Of a DNA stretch of 43,037 nt, positions 1 through 7,360 are shown in pieces. Each line of letters opens with the position of its first letter. The first letter of the stretch is position 1. Source of the stretch: a virus; IMG/VR virus record IMGVR_UViG_3300028553_000060, positions 1-43,037 of that record; one strand, given 5' to 3'. The notes beneath the pieces were generated by a model, which worked only from the letters and a program-made list of their open reading frames with translations, was not told the DNA's origin and made no database searches. Position numbers and translations under genes: made by a program.

Positions 1-10
1 CTTACACACA

Positions 11-109
11 ATGATGTGTTTTAGAAATTCAATTAGGTTATTAATAGTAAATTATTTAGTTGCAACAAGCAGTCTAACCATCATTTTGTCAGGATTTGTA
101 TTTTTATAG
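11..109 (+). CDS. Possible 32-residue hydrophobic peptide
   Basis: An ATG at 11 opens a 32-codon frame rich in Leu, Ile, Val and Phe that could form one membrane helix. It may be the end of a longer gene that begins before the window. Chance occurrence is quite possible in DNA this AT-rich. Confidence 0.15.
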   Translation: MMCFRNSIRLLIVNYLVATSSLTIILSGFVFL

Positions 110-146
110 TAATAATTTAAAACGTAATAAAAAATGAAAACAAAAA

Positions 147-362
147 TCATTTCTTATTTAAAGATTCAACGTCAGTTTTGGAGTTATGCAAAGAATCAAC
201 CGTTTTTTGGTCTAAAACTAAAGTACGCAATTTGGATAATTCCGATTCCAATTGTTGGTTGGACAATTCTATTCTGTCTAAAGATTTGTCAGAATTTAAA
301 TCTGTTATAAAGTCGCCATTTCCGCTGTGTTTAAGTTCTGTAATGTATGCTTTAGTTATCAT
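147..362 (-). CDS. Small coiled-coil protein in the cassette array, unknown function
   Basis: 71 residues, highly charged. The middle (about residues 25-60) is rich in Leu, Ser, Glu and Gln with heptad-like spacing, suggesting a coiled coil. It runs against its neighbours. A TAnnTTTG-type -7 element (384-391 on the reverse strand) lies about 20 bases before the ATG, so it may carry its own promoter, which some reverse-oriented cassettes do. The opposite-strand frame at 178-543 has a Phe/Leu/Ser composition typical of a shadow frame. No family recognised. Confidence 0.45.
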   Translation of the reverse strand: MITKAYITELKHSGNGDFITDLNSDKSLDRIELSNQQLESELSKLRTLVLDQKTVDSLHNSKTDVESLNKK

Positions 363-463
363 TTTTGTTTTTTTGTTTTGCTACAAAAATAGTCAAAATT
401 TGTCTATTTTCAGCCACTTTCTCAATTTGCTAAAAAGTCTTTTTCTTTTTTTTATAAAATTGG

Positions 464-519
464 GCATAACATTGGTGTATGTGCCGTGTATTTCATGGCA
501 CATTACACAGTGTTATAGC
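464..519 (+). other. attC-like recombination site 1 (short)
   Basis: Two imperfectly complementary arms: GCATAAC (464-470) at the left end and GTTATAGC (512-519) at the right. An inner perfect 7-bp stem (479-485 with 497-503) closes an 11-nt loop. The right arm has the GTGTT core seen at all five sites. The length of about 56 nt is at the short end for attC. The bases after the cut point (TTATAGCCA) are the reverse complement of TGGCTATAA before the next site, as a cassette model requires. Confidence 0.6.
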
Positions 520-579
520 CAGTTTTTCTCTTTCTTTTCTTAAAATTTAAACTAACTAACAATTAAAAATAATACAAAT

Positions 580-1380
580 ATGCCTTTATTTAACGACCAT
601 TTTCAAAACTACAAGCAATACAACATTCCAAAAGCACAGTTGATTATTGCAGACATTCCTTATAATTTAGGAATAAACGCTTATGCTTCAAATCCAAGTT
701 GGTACGAGGATGGAGATAATAAAAACGGTGAATCAAAACTTGCTGGAACTGAATTTTTTGATACTGATAAAGATTTTCGAGTTTCAGAGTTTTTACATTT
801 CTGCACTAAAATGCTTCGACCAGAACCAAAGGAAGCAGGGAAAAGCCCTTGTATGATTGTATTTTGCGCTTTTGACCAACAATTTGAAATAATCGAAAAA
901 GCAAAAAAATACGGACTAAACAAATATATTAATTTAGTGTTTCGTAAAAACTTTTCGGCTCAGGTTTTAAAAGCAAATATGAAAATTGTAGGCAACTGCG
1001 AATATGCAGTATTGCTTTATCGTGATAAACTGCCAAAATTCAACAATAACGGCAAAATGATAATGAACTGTATTGATTGGACTAAAGACACTAAAACTGA
1101 AAAGATACACCCGACACAAAAACCTGTTGAATTATTAGAACGTTTGATTAAAATTTTTACAGACGAAGGCGAAGTTGTAATTGACCCATGCGCTGGAAGT
1201 GGAAGCACTTTGTTAGCTGCTCAAAACACGAATAGAAAGTCTTACGGGTTCGAGATTAAAAAAGACTTTTTCAAAGAAGCTACAAGGCTGCTAAATGCTA
1301 ATAAGTTGAACGCTGACGAAATAGAGGAGTTTGGATATGCTCGAACTCAATTAAGCGCACAAGCTCCCGTTCTTTTTTAA
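580..1380 (+). CDS. DNA methyltransferase 1 (N6-adenine/N4-cytosine type, beta-order motifs)
   Basis: 266 residues. The catalytic motif IV appears near the N-terminus as DIPY (about residue 25), followed by a variable target-recognition region, then HPTQKP (about 176) and the SAM-binding motif DPCAGSGST (about 201-209). This IV-before-I order is that of the beta class of amino-methyltransferases. DIPY instead of the usual DPPY is a conservative but uncommon variant. No restriction endonuclease lies beside it, so it is an orphan modifier, probably protecting phage DNA. It fills a complete cassette between attC-like sites 1 and 2. Confidence 0.88.
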   Translation: MPLFNDHFQNYKQYNIPKAQLIIADIPYNLGINAYASNPSWYEDGDNKNGESKLAGTEFFDTDKDFRVSEFLHFCTKMLRPEPKEAGKSPCMIVFCAFDQQFEIIEKAKKYGLNKYINLVFRKNFSAQVLKANMKIVGNCEYAVLLYRDKLPKFNNNGKMIMNCIDWTKDTKTEKIHPTQKPVELLERLIKIFTDEGEVVIDPCAGSGSTLLAAQNTNRKSYGFEIKKDFFKEATRLLNANKLNADEIEEFGYARTQLSAQAPVLF

Positions 1381-1384
1381 ATTG

Positions 1385-1514
1385 GCTATAACGACTTAGG
1401 CTATAATGAAGCGGGTTCTTTAGCTGCCCTTGTAGATGCAGGGAATGCTTCTAATTGAACTTCGCTTTATGAATAGCACAAATGACCCGCTGTATTATAG
1501 GCGTGTGTTAGGGG
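1385..1514 (+). other. attC-like recombination site 2 (long)
   Basis: About 130 nt folding into one long imperfect hairpin. The left arm begins GCTATAAC (1385-1392) and continues through AGGCTATAATGAAGCGGGT (from 1398). The right arm ACCCGCTGTATTATAGGCG (1485-1503) ends at GTGTTAGGGG. The left arm shares AACGACTTAGGCTA almost exactly with the site at 42827-42960, and the right arm shares TAGGCGTGTGTTAG. These two sites follow the two methyltransferases. Asymmetry between arms (bulges near the ends) fits the extrahelical bases that orient attC. Confidence 0.65.
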
Positions 1515-1551
1515 CTAGGTGCTTTCTTATATTTTTATAAATAAATTAGTC

Positions 1552-2034
1552 ATGGAAGATAAAATTATAGATTTAATTTCTTTGCTTTCAATTGAAAATG
1601 ATTCTGAATTAATTGAATGCTTGTACTCAAAATTGTTTGAAATTCAGACTGAAAACGATAAGCAAAAAGATTATTCATATAAATATTCATTGAAAAAATT
1701 TTCAAACACAAGAGAAATGTCAACCCTATACATGGGGCTAAAAAAATCAATTAATCATGGTTATAAGTCAAATGAGTATGAAAAAGCGCAAAAATTAGAT
1801 AATCATACTTATAGTCATTTGTGTTGTCATTGCACTCAGTCGGATTGTGAAAAATGTATTTTTAAAAAAAGGATAGAATACATTACATCCATTATAGAAA
1901 ATCACGATAAAATTAAAAAACAATTTATTCAAAATCTTGATTCAGATTTTATATTAAACAAATACTTAGTAAATAAAATAATAGTAAAATTAAACAATTT
2001 AAAAAACAAACAAAATGAGACCAGTAAACAGTAA
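1552..2034 (+). CDS. Cassette protein with a cysteine/histidine cluster, unknown function
   Basis: 160 residues from the ATG at 1552. A GTG at 1519 is in frame, but it sits in the conserved cassette-start sequence and is less likely. The protein is mostly charged and helical, with a compact cluster HLCCHCTQSDCEKC (about residues 89-102) that could bind zinc. It overlaps the next gene by 20 bases, suggesting coupled translation. No family recognised. Confidence 0.6.
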   Translation: MEDKIIDLISLLSIENDSELIECLYSKLFEIQTENDKQKDYSYKYSLKKFSNTREMSTLYMGLKKSINHGYKSNEYEKAQKLDNHTYSHLCCHCTQSDCEKCIFKKRIEYITSIIENHDKIKKQFIQNLDSDFILNKYLVNKIIVKLNNLKNKQNETSKQ

Positions 2035-2245
2035 ATCATTATTTCATCTTTTGTGCATCACATTAGAAAAATTAGACAATGCAGAAATTGACGTTGCAAC
2101 TGCAAGCGCAACAGCAAAACTTATCGGACAGTGTAACAATTTATTAAATTATGAGTTGAAACGTGCTATGATTATGAGCAATGAAGATTTTAAAAATAAT
2201 CACCGAAATTTAGAAGCGAAAGTTTTTGATTCATTACCTGAATAG
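2015..2245 (+). CDS. Small helical phage protein, unknown function
   Basis: 76 residues, predicted helical, ending in an acidic tail. Its start overlaps the end of the preceding gene by 20 bases within the same cassette. It resembles short early proteins of Bacteroidetes phages in composition and layout, but I cannot name a family. It is followed within 15 bases by a left-arm attC remnant. Confidence 0.6.
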   Translation: MRPVNSKSLFHLLCITLEKLDNAEIDVATASATAKLIGQCNNLLNYELKRAMIMSNEDFKNNHRNLEAKVFDSLPE

Positions 2246-2259
2246 TCTGTCATTTTTTT

Positions 2260-2278
2260 GCACTTGCCCCTAACATCA
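2260..2278 (+). other. Truncated attC-like arm at the array/phage boundary
   Basis: GCACTTGCCCCTAAC (2260-2274) is the near-perfect reverse complement of the start of the cassette preceding it (TTAGGGGCTAGGTGC at 1508-1522). I see no matching right arm downstream, so the site looks like half an attC, marking the end of the cassette array. A CTAACCATCAT sequence at 75-85 resembles the CTAACATCAT here. Confidence 0.45.
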
Positions 2279-2305
2279 TGATATGTCTATAAAAAGTATT
2301 ACTTT

Positions 2306-2482
2306 ATGCCAAAAATACCAATTACAATAAAGGTTTCGGAAGATTGCTCAAATGCATGGAAGTTTCTGAAAAGGAAAGGAGTTAATCCTGCTAAGTATTT
2401 TAGAGAAGGTGGCGAACAAAAAGTGTTGGAAACGGCACAAATGTATAAATTCAAATTAGTAAAAATTAAATTACCGTTTTAA
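2306..2482 (+). CDS. Small basic protein, unknown function
   Basis: 58 residues beginning MPKIPITIKVSEDCSNAWKF, Lys-rich and ending in a beta-like KFKLVKIKLPF tail. It is the last rightward gene before the convergent late block and ends four bases before a bidirectional terminator. The upstream A-rich leader is typical of the other small genes here. No family recognised. Confidence 0.5.
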   Translation: MPKIPITIKVSEDCSNAWKFLKRKGVNPAKYFREGGEQKVLETAQMYKFKLVKIKLPF

Positions 2483-2485
2483 ACA

Positions 2486-2515
2486 AAAAAAAGCTACCTT
2501 AATCGGTAGCCTTTT
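2486..2515. terminator. Bidirectional terminator between converging transcripts
   Basis: Stem GCTACC (2493-2498) / GGTAGC (2505-2510) with an A-run on the left and a T-run on the right, so it can act on either strand. It ends the rightward accessory genes and overlaps the last codons of the leftward late operon. Confidence 0.75.
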
Positions 2516-3008
2516 TCATTACATAAGTTCTGAACTCGTTTTTATTCCATAGTGAATTGCGCTTAAAGAATCCAGTATATAGCCTTTCGTTTACGCTACT
2601 TAAACTATCTTTGTAAAACTGATTGATAGTACCAATTGAATCAGAAAGTGCTAAATTTCGCCTTATATAGATTAAATTCATATCCGAATAAGTTCGGGCT
2701 TCCAAATCCAATAAGTCAATAAGCGTATCCTGCCCAGCGATTAACCTATTTTTGCGCTCAATAATTTCGATACATGTCGTATCATTTCCTTCGTAAATTA
2801 AAGTGTCCGTTTCACGGATAGTTTTTACCCTCCAGCGCACCACCGTTTCTTTTATTTTAATAGTGTCAATTCTGTTTTTCAGGCTGTCTAAGGCGATTGA
2901 ATCCTGCTGTGAATAGTCAGGCTCACTCGGCTGTACTTTCACCCCTATAAAAGCCCCTAAGCCGAAAATAATCAATGATGCGAAAAAGTAAGCGTGCAGT
3001 TTGTTCAT
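2499..3008 (-). CDS. Spanin-like (Rz-type) membrane-anchored periplasmic protein
   Basis: 169 residues with one N-terminal membrane helix (about residues 6-24) followed by a long soluble, helical region. This is the layout of an inner-membrane spanin, which links to the outer membrane in the last lysis step. It is the final gene of the late operon, directly after the lysis enzyme and overlapping it by four bases. The call rests on topology and position, not a diagnostic motif. Confidence 0.5.
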   Translation of the reverse strand: MNKLHAYFFASLIIFGLGAFIGVKVQPSEPDYSQQDSIALDSLKNRIDTIKIKETVVRWRVKTIRETDTLIYEGNDTTCIEIIERKNRLIAGQDTLIDLLDLEARTYSDMNLIYIRRNLALSDSIGTINQFYKDSLSSVNERLYTGFFKRNSLWNKNEFRTYVMKKATD

Positions 3009-3394
3009 GAGATTTCTATTGTAATATTTTTTTCGTCCTTAATTTTCTCCATAAGACCAGCAAAAGTTTTTTTACTTTCTGTAACTTTTGCTTTAATCGT
3101 GTTTTTTCCTACCAAAATACAACCGTGTGTGTCGACCGCTGTATTGCCAGCGTGTATGCGTATGCCCTCAAAATTTGGTACGTTAATCAATAGTGGCATT
3201 ACACCTTTAAAGCGATTAGAAACGTTTAAAATCACTTTGTACGTTCCAGAAGGAATAGCTGTTTCGCCGTAAACTTTCACACCGTCCGCCCTAACCACAT
3301 CTTCCAACGTATCGCAAAAATACTTTCCATCGATATAAAGCTTCCCGATTGTATATGTCGGTGCTTTGTAAATCCGTTCTACTTTTATTTTCAT
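3005..3394 (-). CDS. DUF5675-type lysis protein (L,D-transpeptidase-like Cys/His motif)
   Basis: 129 residues resembling the DUF5675 family common in Bacteroidetes phages. It has IRIHAGN followed by DTHGCILVG at about residues 78-96, giving a His and a Cys placed as in YkuD-like cysteine active sites. It probably acts on peptidoglycan as the endolysin, but activity is inferred. It lies between the XhlA-like and spanin-like genes with four-base overlaps on both sides, so the three are translated as a unit. Confidence 0.7.
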   Translation of the reverse strand: MKIKVERIYKAPTYTIGKLYIDGKYFCDTLEDVVRADGVKVYGETAIPSGTYKVILNVSNRFKGVMPLLINVPNFEGIRIHAGNTAVDTHGCILVGKNTIKAKVTESKKTFAGLMEKIKDEKNITIEIS

Positions 3395-3636
3395 TTGAAT
3401 ATAAGTTTAAAGATTGCGCCTATAATTCCAGTAGCAGCCACACCAATGATAATTAGTAGTGTTTTTTCGACCCATTTGCCAGAAAACTTTGTGTTTAAGT
3501 CGTCATATTTGCGGCTTTCCCACTCTACATGTTTGTCAAGTTTGCTGTCGATTTTGTCCACACTTTCAATTAAATTGTCGATTTTTTGCTCCATGATTGT
3601 CAGGCGGTTTTCTGTTTTAATTTTTTCTGTTTCCAT
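3391..3636 (-). CDS. XhlA-like holin accessory protein
   Basis: 81 residues: a coiled coil (about 1-50) followed by a single C-terminal membrane helix (about 59-78) and a short basic end. This is the architecture of XhlA/hemolysin-type proteins that work with a holin in lysis. It is the first gene after the promoter at 3656-3685. Confidence 0.7.
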   Translation of the reverse strand: METEKIKTENRLTIMEQKIDNLIESVDKIDSKLDKHVEWESRKYDDLNTKFSGKWVEKTLLIIIGVAATGIIGAIFKLIFK

Positions 3637-3655
3637 GTTGTCGTAAATTTTGCTA

Positions 3656-3685
3656 CAAATATAAATACTTTTATTTGAATTTCAA
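3656..3685 (-). promoter_or_regulatory. Promoter for the lysis genes
   Basis: On the reverse strand, TTG at 3683-3685, a 19-nt spacer and TATATTTG at 3656-3663. This is an exact match to the Bacteroidetes primary sigma consensus, 19 bases before the XhlA-like gene. Confidence 0.75.
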
Positions 3686-3689
3686 TGCA

Positions 3690-3920
3690 CTAATTTTCTT
3701 TTTTGAAAATACCTGCGATTGTTTCGGCTGTTGCAAGTCCTAATAATAAGGCAATTAGCACGGAATAACAGTAAATTAATAGCTCTTTTATTTCTTTTTC
3801 GTTGCTAAAAAAATAAATCACCACCATTGTAACGCTGAACATTATAGCAATTCCACGCTTTGAACTCTCGTTTGTCTTCGCGCTAAAAAAGCTACCTAAA
3901 AAATTAATGAATTTTTTCAT
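3690..3920 (-). CDS. Probable holin, two membrane helices
   Basis: 76 residues from the ATG at 3920 (an upstream in-frame start lies inside the preceding gene). Two hydrophobic segments (about residues 25-42 and 50-68) flank a short acidic turn, followed by a basic KKEN end. Size, topology and position ahead of the lysis genes suggest a holin. Confidence 0.55.
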   Translation of the reverse strand: MKKFINFLGSFFSAKTNESSKRGIAIMFSVTMVVIYFFSNEKEIKELLIYCYSVLIALLLGLATAETIAGIFKKEN

Positions 3921-4177
3921 AACTGCATTATTTGAATTACCCCCCAAGCAAAAAAAGCTACTATATAACCAGCCGCCAGCCCTAAATAGTCAGCCAGCAA
4001 ATCCATTTTGTCGAATCCCGTTGTGGGAATGTCTTTATACTCTTTGCCAAAAAACACTACCGAGCTAAACCAGAATGTAATTGTTAGCACCCACCAAAAA
4101 GGTAGTACGTAGCTCAATGGGAGCGCACTCAATCCGAATGCTGCTCCCACTAAGAAATGTTTTGTTTTGTCGTTCAT
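3917..4177 (-). CDS. Small membrane protein, DUF2279-like
   Basis: 86 residues from the ATG at 4177. Three hydrophobic stretches with KHFLVGAAFG at the start and GFDKMDLLADYLGLAAG later. This pattern recalls small phage membrane proteins with a KHF...D...LG signature (DUF2279-like). It overlaps the probable holin by four bases, so a role in lysis or the cell envelope is likely. Exact function is unknown. Confidence 0.6.
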   Translation of the reverse strand: MNDKTKHFLVGAAFGLSALPLSYVLPFWWVLTITFWFSSVVFFGKEYKDIPTTGFDKMDLLADYLGLAAGYIVAFFAWGVIQIMQL

Positions 4178-4178
4178 T

Positions 4179-6557
4179 TTATTTAGTTGTGTTAGTATGA
4201 CTTCCAAATCCATCACTTTCATAATGCACACCGTATGTAGTAAGCACCACATCGCCTGCATTCCCACCTGTACGAGCAATTTTTAATGATAATTGCGCCC
4301 CGAGTTCCGCTGAACCTGCAAAACTACCATCGTAAATGTTTAACTTATTTGGATTAGCTGTCAATTCTGCGCTTGTAGCTGAAAGCACAGTGCTTCCACT
4401 TGTTACGCCAGTGGATTGCCTTAATTCCCAATACATCGTAAATTCAACACCTGTCGTTCCTGCACTTTCACCACTTTTCAAAAATACGTGAGCGTGTGGC
4501 TCAAGCACAGAGCCGAGTTTATAACTATGTGGCAATTCCCTATTATCACCGCAAAACTGATTATTTGCGCTCGTAAATTCTCTGTGAATAACGTTGTTGA
4601 TGGTAACGTAATCAGGCAAAGTAACGGCTGCACCTCCAGAGCTATTTGGTGCAAAATTCAAATCTTCAAACACCGTTGCCGACCCGTTGAATTTTATCGT
4701 TCCATCGGATTCGATTGTGGTGTTGTCGGTGTTAGTTCCGAATTGGTGCGAGCCATTTGCTAAAATATTATAATCTGCTACCCATGTGCCACTACCACGT
4801 GTTGCATTTAATACGGTGCATCGTTGAAATTCGTAAATACCACTTACTACTTTATATCGTCTATCCCACACCGCATCACCTGTATGTGTTCCGTTATTCA
4901 AATATACCCAATTACGCAAAACAGTATCAGCGTAATTATCAACTCCACCTTCTGGAATACTAAGTCCAGATGTACCAAATCGCTGCCATCCATTTCTTGT
5001 TAAAACAGATACCGTTGTTGAACCCGTACCAAGTTGAAATATTAAAGCCCCTCCTAAAAAGTTATTTTGAAATGAATAACCCCAACTTAAATTATTTGAT
5101 TTTAATTCTATCCCAGACCCACTCCCAGCATTAGTAGTTGTGATTTGAAGTATTGTATTAGTATTAGATGATAAATTTACAATTCTATCAGTTGTAACTA
5201 ATGGTGTTTTAACAACCATAACATCCTTCGTATCATCCGCATCCCTTATCACCACTCCAATAGTATCGGATTTGGGAATTATTTTTTCTGTTTTTACCCC
5301 GCTTGTAAATTCCTGCAATAGATCCCAAGTGTTGGCAACTGCAAGTAATTTTGTTCGGATATAGTCGTAAATTCTCAGACCACTAAACCACTTCAAAAAA
5401 GCACTATCCGAAGCCGCTATTTTGGTGGTGTCGGTAACGGTCGTTAATTCGGTCGTTTCGATTAATTCGCCTATTGAATCCTGTGTTTCGTCGCCAGTAT
5501 TCACACCGATTGTATCTTGCAACACATCTAATTCGGCATCGCTTACATAATTGTCGTCCAATCCTTTTTTAGGCTCGTAAGCTAAATCACTTTCACTTTT
5601 GGTATAGTAATCACCAAGCGAACCTAAAGCGGTGTAAAATTCTCCTTCCGTGCCTATCCAGCCACCAGCAACGGCAGCCTCGTAAGCTGATTGACCAGCA
5701 ACGCCTTGAATACCTTGCACACCTTGTATGCCTTGTGCGCCAGTAGCTCCAGTATCGCCTTTATCGCCTTTAATTCCTTGAACTGACATATCAGTAACAT
5801 ACGAATATACGCTTCCGTTCCAAATGTACAATTTACCATTGTCTGTATCTGTAACGTCAACAGTTGTAACCAAAGCAAACTGCCCTGATAGTATTCCAGT
5901 TGGATTAGTATCAGCTAATAAAGCGGCTAAAGTAGTGTAGGTCTTGGCAATCACAAAGCCCATTCCATCATCTCCTTTATCCCCATTTTCACCCTGTACC
6001 CCTTGTATTCCCTGAATACCTTGCACACCCTGCTCACCTCTGTCGCCTTTGTCGCCTTTTTCACCCTGAATACCCTGTTCGCCAGTATCACCTTTATCGC
6101 CTTTTACTTTCAATGCTTCGAGCTGCTCGGGTGTAAAATCGTCATAAGTGAATGCCTCGCCTATATCTCCTTTCACATAATCATACATTATCGAATCCAC
6201 TGTAATTGTAGTTTCGTTTACTGTCATGTTAAACACCACTGTGTATCCCTCGTCAACAGAAGTATCGAAGGTCTGCCCCTTAGTAGGCAAAAAAGATAGA
6301 GTGCCAAGCACGTATTCCCTGCGCCCGAAATAGGCATCGTCCAAAATAAGGTTTACGTTTTTCGAGGTTACGAAAGTTTGCGTATCTTCCGAGCTTAACT
6401 CGAAGCGTAACATGTGTCCTATTACCGTCGCTGTATATTTGGTAAACCCGATTATTATAGCTCCCTCTTGCAAGTTTGCCATGTTATAGTCCGCACCAAT
6501 CAAAACGCCTATTGTGAGCGATTGACCTTGATAGAATTGTTTAGTTATTGCTGCCAT
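4179..6557 (-). CDS. Tail fibre / receptor-binding protein with collagen-like stalk
   Basis: 792 residues. An N-terminal beta domain (1-130) resembles proteins that dock to a baseplate. Two Gly-X-Y collagen-like blocks follow (about 152-199 and 260-289), separated by a short globular insert, then AYEAAVAGGWIGTE and YYTKSESD linkers and a large beta-rich C-terminal region with probable receptor-binding function. Gly-X-Y blocks in phage fibres form trimeric stalks. It is the last tail gene before lysis genes, as is usual for adhesins. The repeats make it a likely site of length variation. Confidence 0.8.
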   Translation of the reverse strand: MAAITKQFYQGQSLTIGVLIGADYNMANLQEGAIIIGFTKYTATVIGHMLRFELSSEDTQTFVTSKNVNLILDDAYFGRREYVLGTLSFLPTKGQTFDTSVDEGYTVVFNMTVNETTITVDSIMYDYVKGDIGEAFTYDDFTPEQLEALKVKGDKGDTGEQGIQGEKGDKGDRGEQGVQGIQGIQGVQGENGDKGDDGMGFVIAKTYTTLAALLADTNPTGILSGQFALVTTVDVTDTDNGKLYIWNGSVYSYVTDMSVQGIKGDKGDTGATGAQGIQGVQGIQGVAGQSAYEAAVAGGWIGTEGEFYTALGSLGDYYTKSESDLAYEPKKGLDDNYVSDAELDVLQDTIGVNTGDETQDSIGELIETTELTTVTDTTKIAASDSAFLKWFSGLRIYDYIRTKLLAVANTWDLLQEFTSGVKTEKIIPKSDTIGVVIRDADDTKDVMVVKTPLVTTDRIVNLSSNTNTILQITTTNAGSGSGIELKSNNLSWGYSFQNNFLGGALIFQLGTGSTTVSVLTRNGWQRFGTSGLSIPEGGVDNYADTVLRNWVYLNNGTHTGDAVWDRRYKVVSGIYEFQRCTVLNATRGSGTWVADYNILANGSHQFGTNTDNTTIESDGTIKFNGSATVFEDLNFAPNSSGGAAVTLPDYVTINNVIHREFTSANNQFCGDNRELPHSYKLGSVLEPHAHVFLKSGESAGTTGVEFTMYWELRQSTGVTSGSTVLSATSAELTANPNKLNIYDGSFAGSAELGAQLSLKIARTGGNAGDVVLTTYGVHYESDGFGSHTNTTK

Positions 6558-7360
6558 TATTGTAAGTAGTTGTTTGTTCGTTGTACGTCAAGTTTGTATA
6601 TTCCAAGCCCATTTTCGGTCGCCTTAACCTTTTCCATCTTAGCTCCTTGTATTCGTGTTATAGGCATATCTACATTGTCTTTACTTACTTTAAAATTATC
6701 GCAAAGCGAAGCCCTACTAAGTTTTATTCTCAACCAATTCGGAATACCTATGCCATCGCCATAAGTTAAAGGTATAACCTCATACTCATCGCCGTAGGTT
6801 ATTTCATTCACCATATTTTGCTGTACAAAGTCATCCACTTCCTGCTCATCCCTATTGTCTTCGGGTATAAATCCACATTCAACTGTTAAAGTAAACGAGC
6901 TATAGTTAAACTGTACGTTCCAATCATTCTCACTATGAGAGTAGGTAATCTGCTTTAAATCGCCAGTGTAAGCAGGATTTATAGTGTACCAAACGCTTGT
7001 GGCAAATATATCTACTCTATCGTCTGATTCAATAGAAAAATATACAATTGAATTTTCAGCGATTGCAGCAATAGAACTTTTTGATATTGTAACTTCTGCA
7101 TAAAATATATTAGTTCCAACTCCTGTTTCTGATATTACAAAATCAGCTACTATTAATTCATATCCTTTATCGTTGTAACAAACAATTTTTGGAGGTGCTA
7201 ATTCTAAAGAAGAATCAACTAAAACTTGCACTTTCAACTCCTGATTAGCTATCTTAGCGCAATACATATCAACCTGCTCTGGGTACATTTCGTATTCCAA
7301 AGGCTCTCTGAATTGCAGTGTGCAAAGGTCTGCTACTTGTATGTTATTATCGTCTATCAT
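6557..7360 (-). CDS. Baseplate / distal tail protein
   Basis: 267 residues, beta-rich, without a membrane segment or catalytic motif that I recognise. It lies between the large tail protein and the fibre, overlapping the upstream gene by four bases and abutting the downstream one, so it probably builds the tail tip or attaches the fibre. Confidence 0.6.
   Translation of the reverse strand: MIDDNNIQVADLCTLQFREPLEYEMYPEQVDMYCAKIANQELKVQVLVDSSLELAPPKIVCYNDKGYELIVADFVISETGVGTNIFYAEVTISKSSIAAIAENSIVYFSIESDDRVDIFATSVWYTINPAYTGDLKQITYSHSENDWNVQFNYSSFTLTVECGFIPEDNRDEQEVDDFVQQNMVNEITYGDEYEVIPLTYGDGIGIPNWLRIKLSRASLCDNFKVSKDNVDMPITRIQGAKMEKVKATENGLGIYKLDVQRTNNYLQ

Larger units (their letters stand above)
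1..2278. mobile_element. Left part of an integron-like gene-cassette array (no integrase)
   Basis: This stretch holds a reverse-oriented small gene, a methyltransferase cassette (about 513-1507) and a two-gene cassette (about 1508-2278), bounded by attC-like sites at 464-519 and 1385-1514 and a truncated one at 2260-2278. In each complete cassette the first bases are the reverse complement of the bases just before its own trailing site, as expected for units excised as circles at attC. If the molecule is circular, this joins the array at 41345-43037. No IntI-type recombinase lies in the window, so it would be a cluster of attC sites lacking an integrase. Confidence 0.55.

Noticed and set aside
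464-519. The hairpin as a plain transcription terminator
   Set aside because: No T-run follows it in either direction, and its ends share the GTGTT core and cassette-boundary complementarity of the other sites.
178-543. 121-residue rightward frame with Phe/Leu-rich hydrophobic stretches
   Set aside because: Composition is that of a shadow frame in AT-rich DNA, and its 3' part runs through attC-like site 1; the reverse-strand 71-residue frame is more protein-like.
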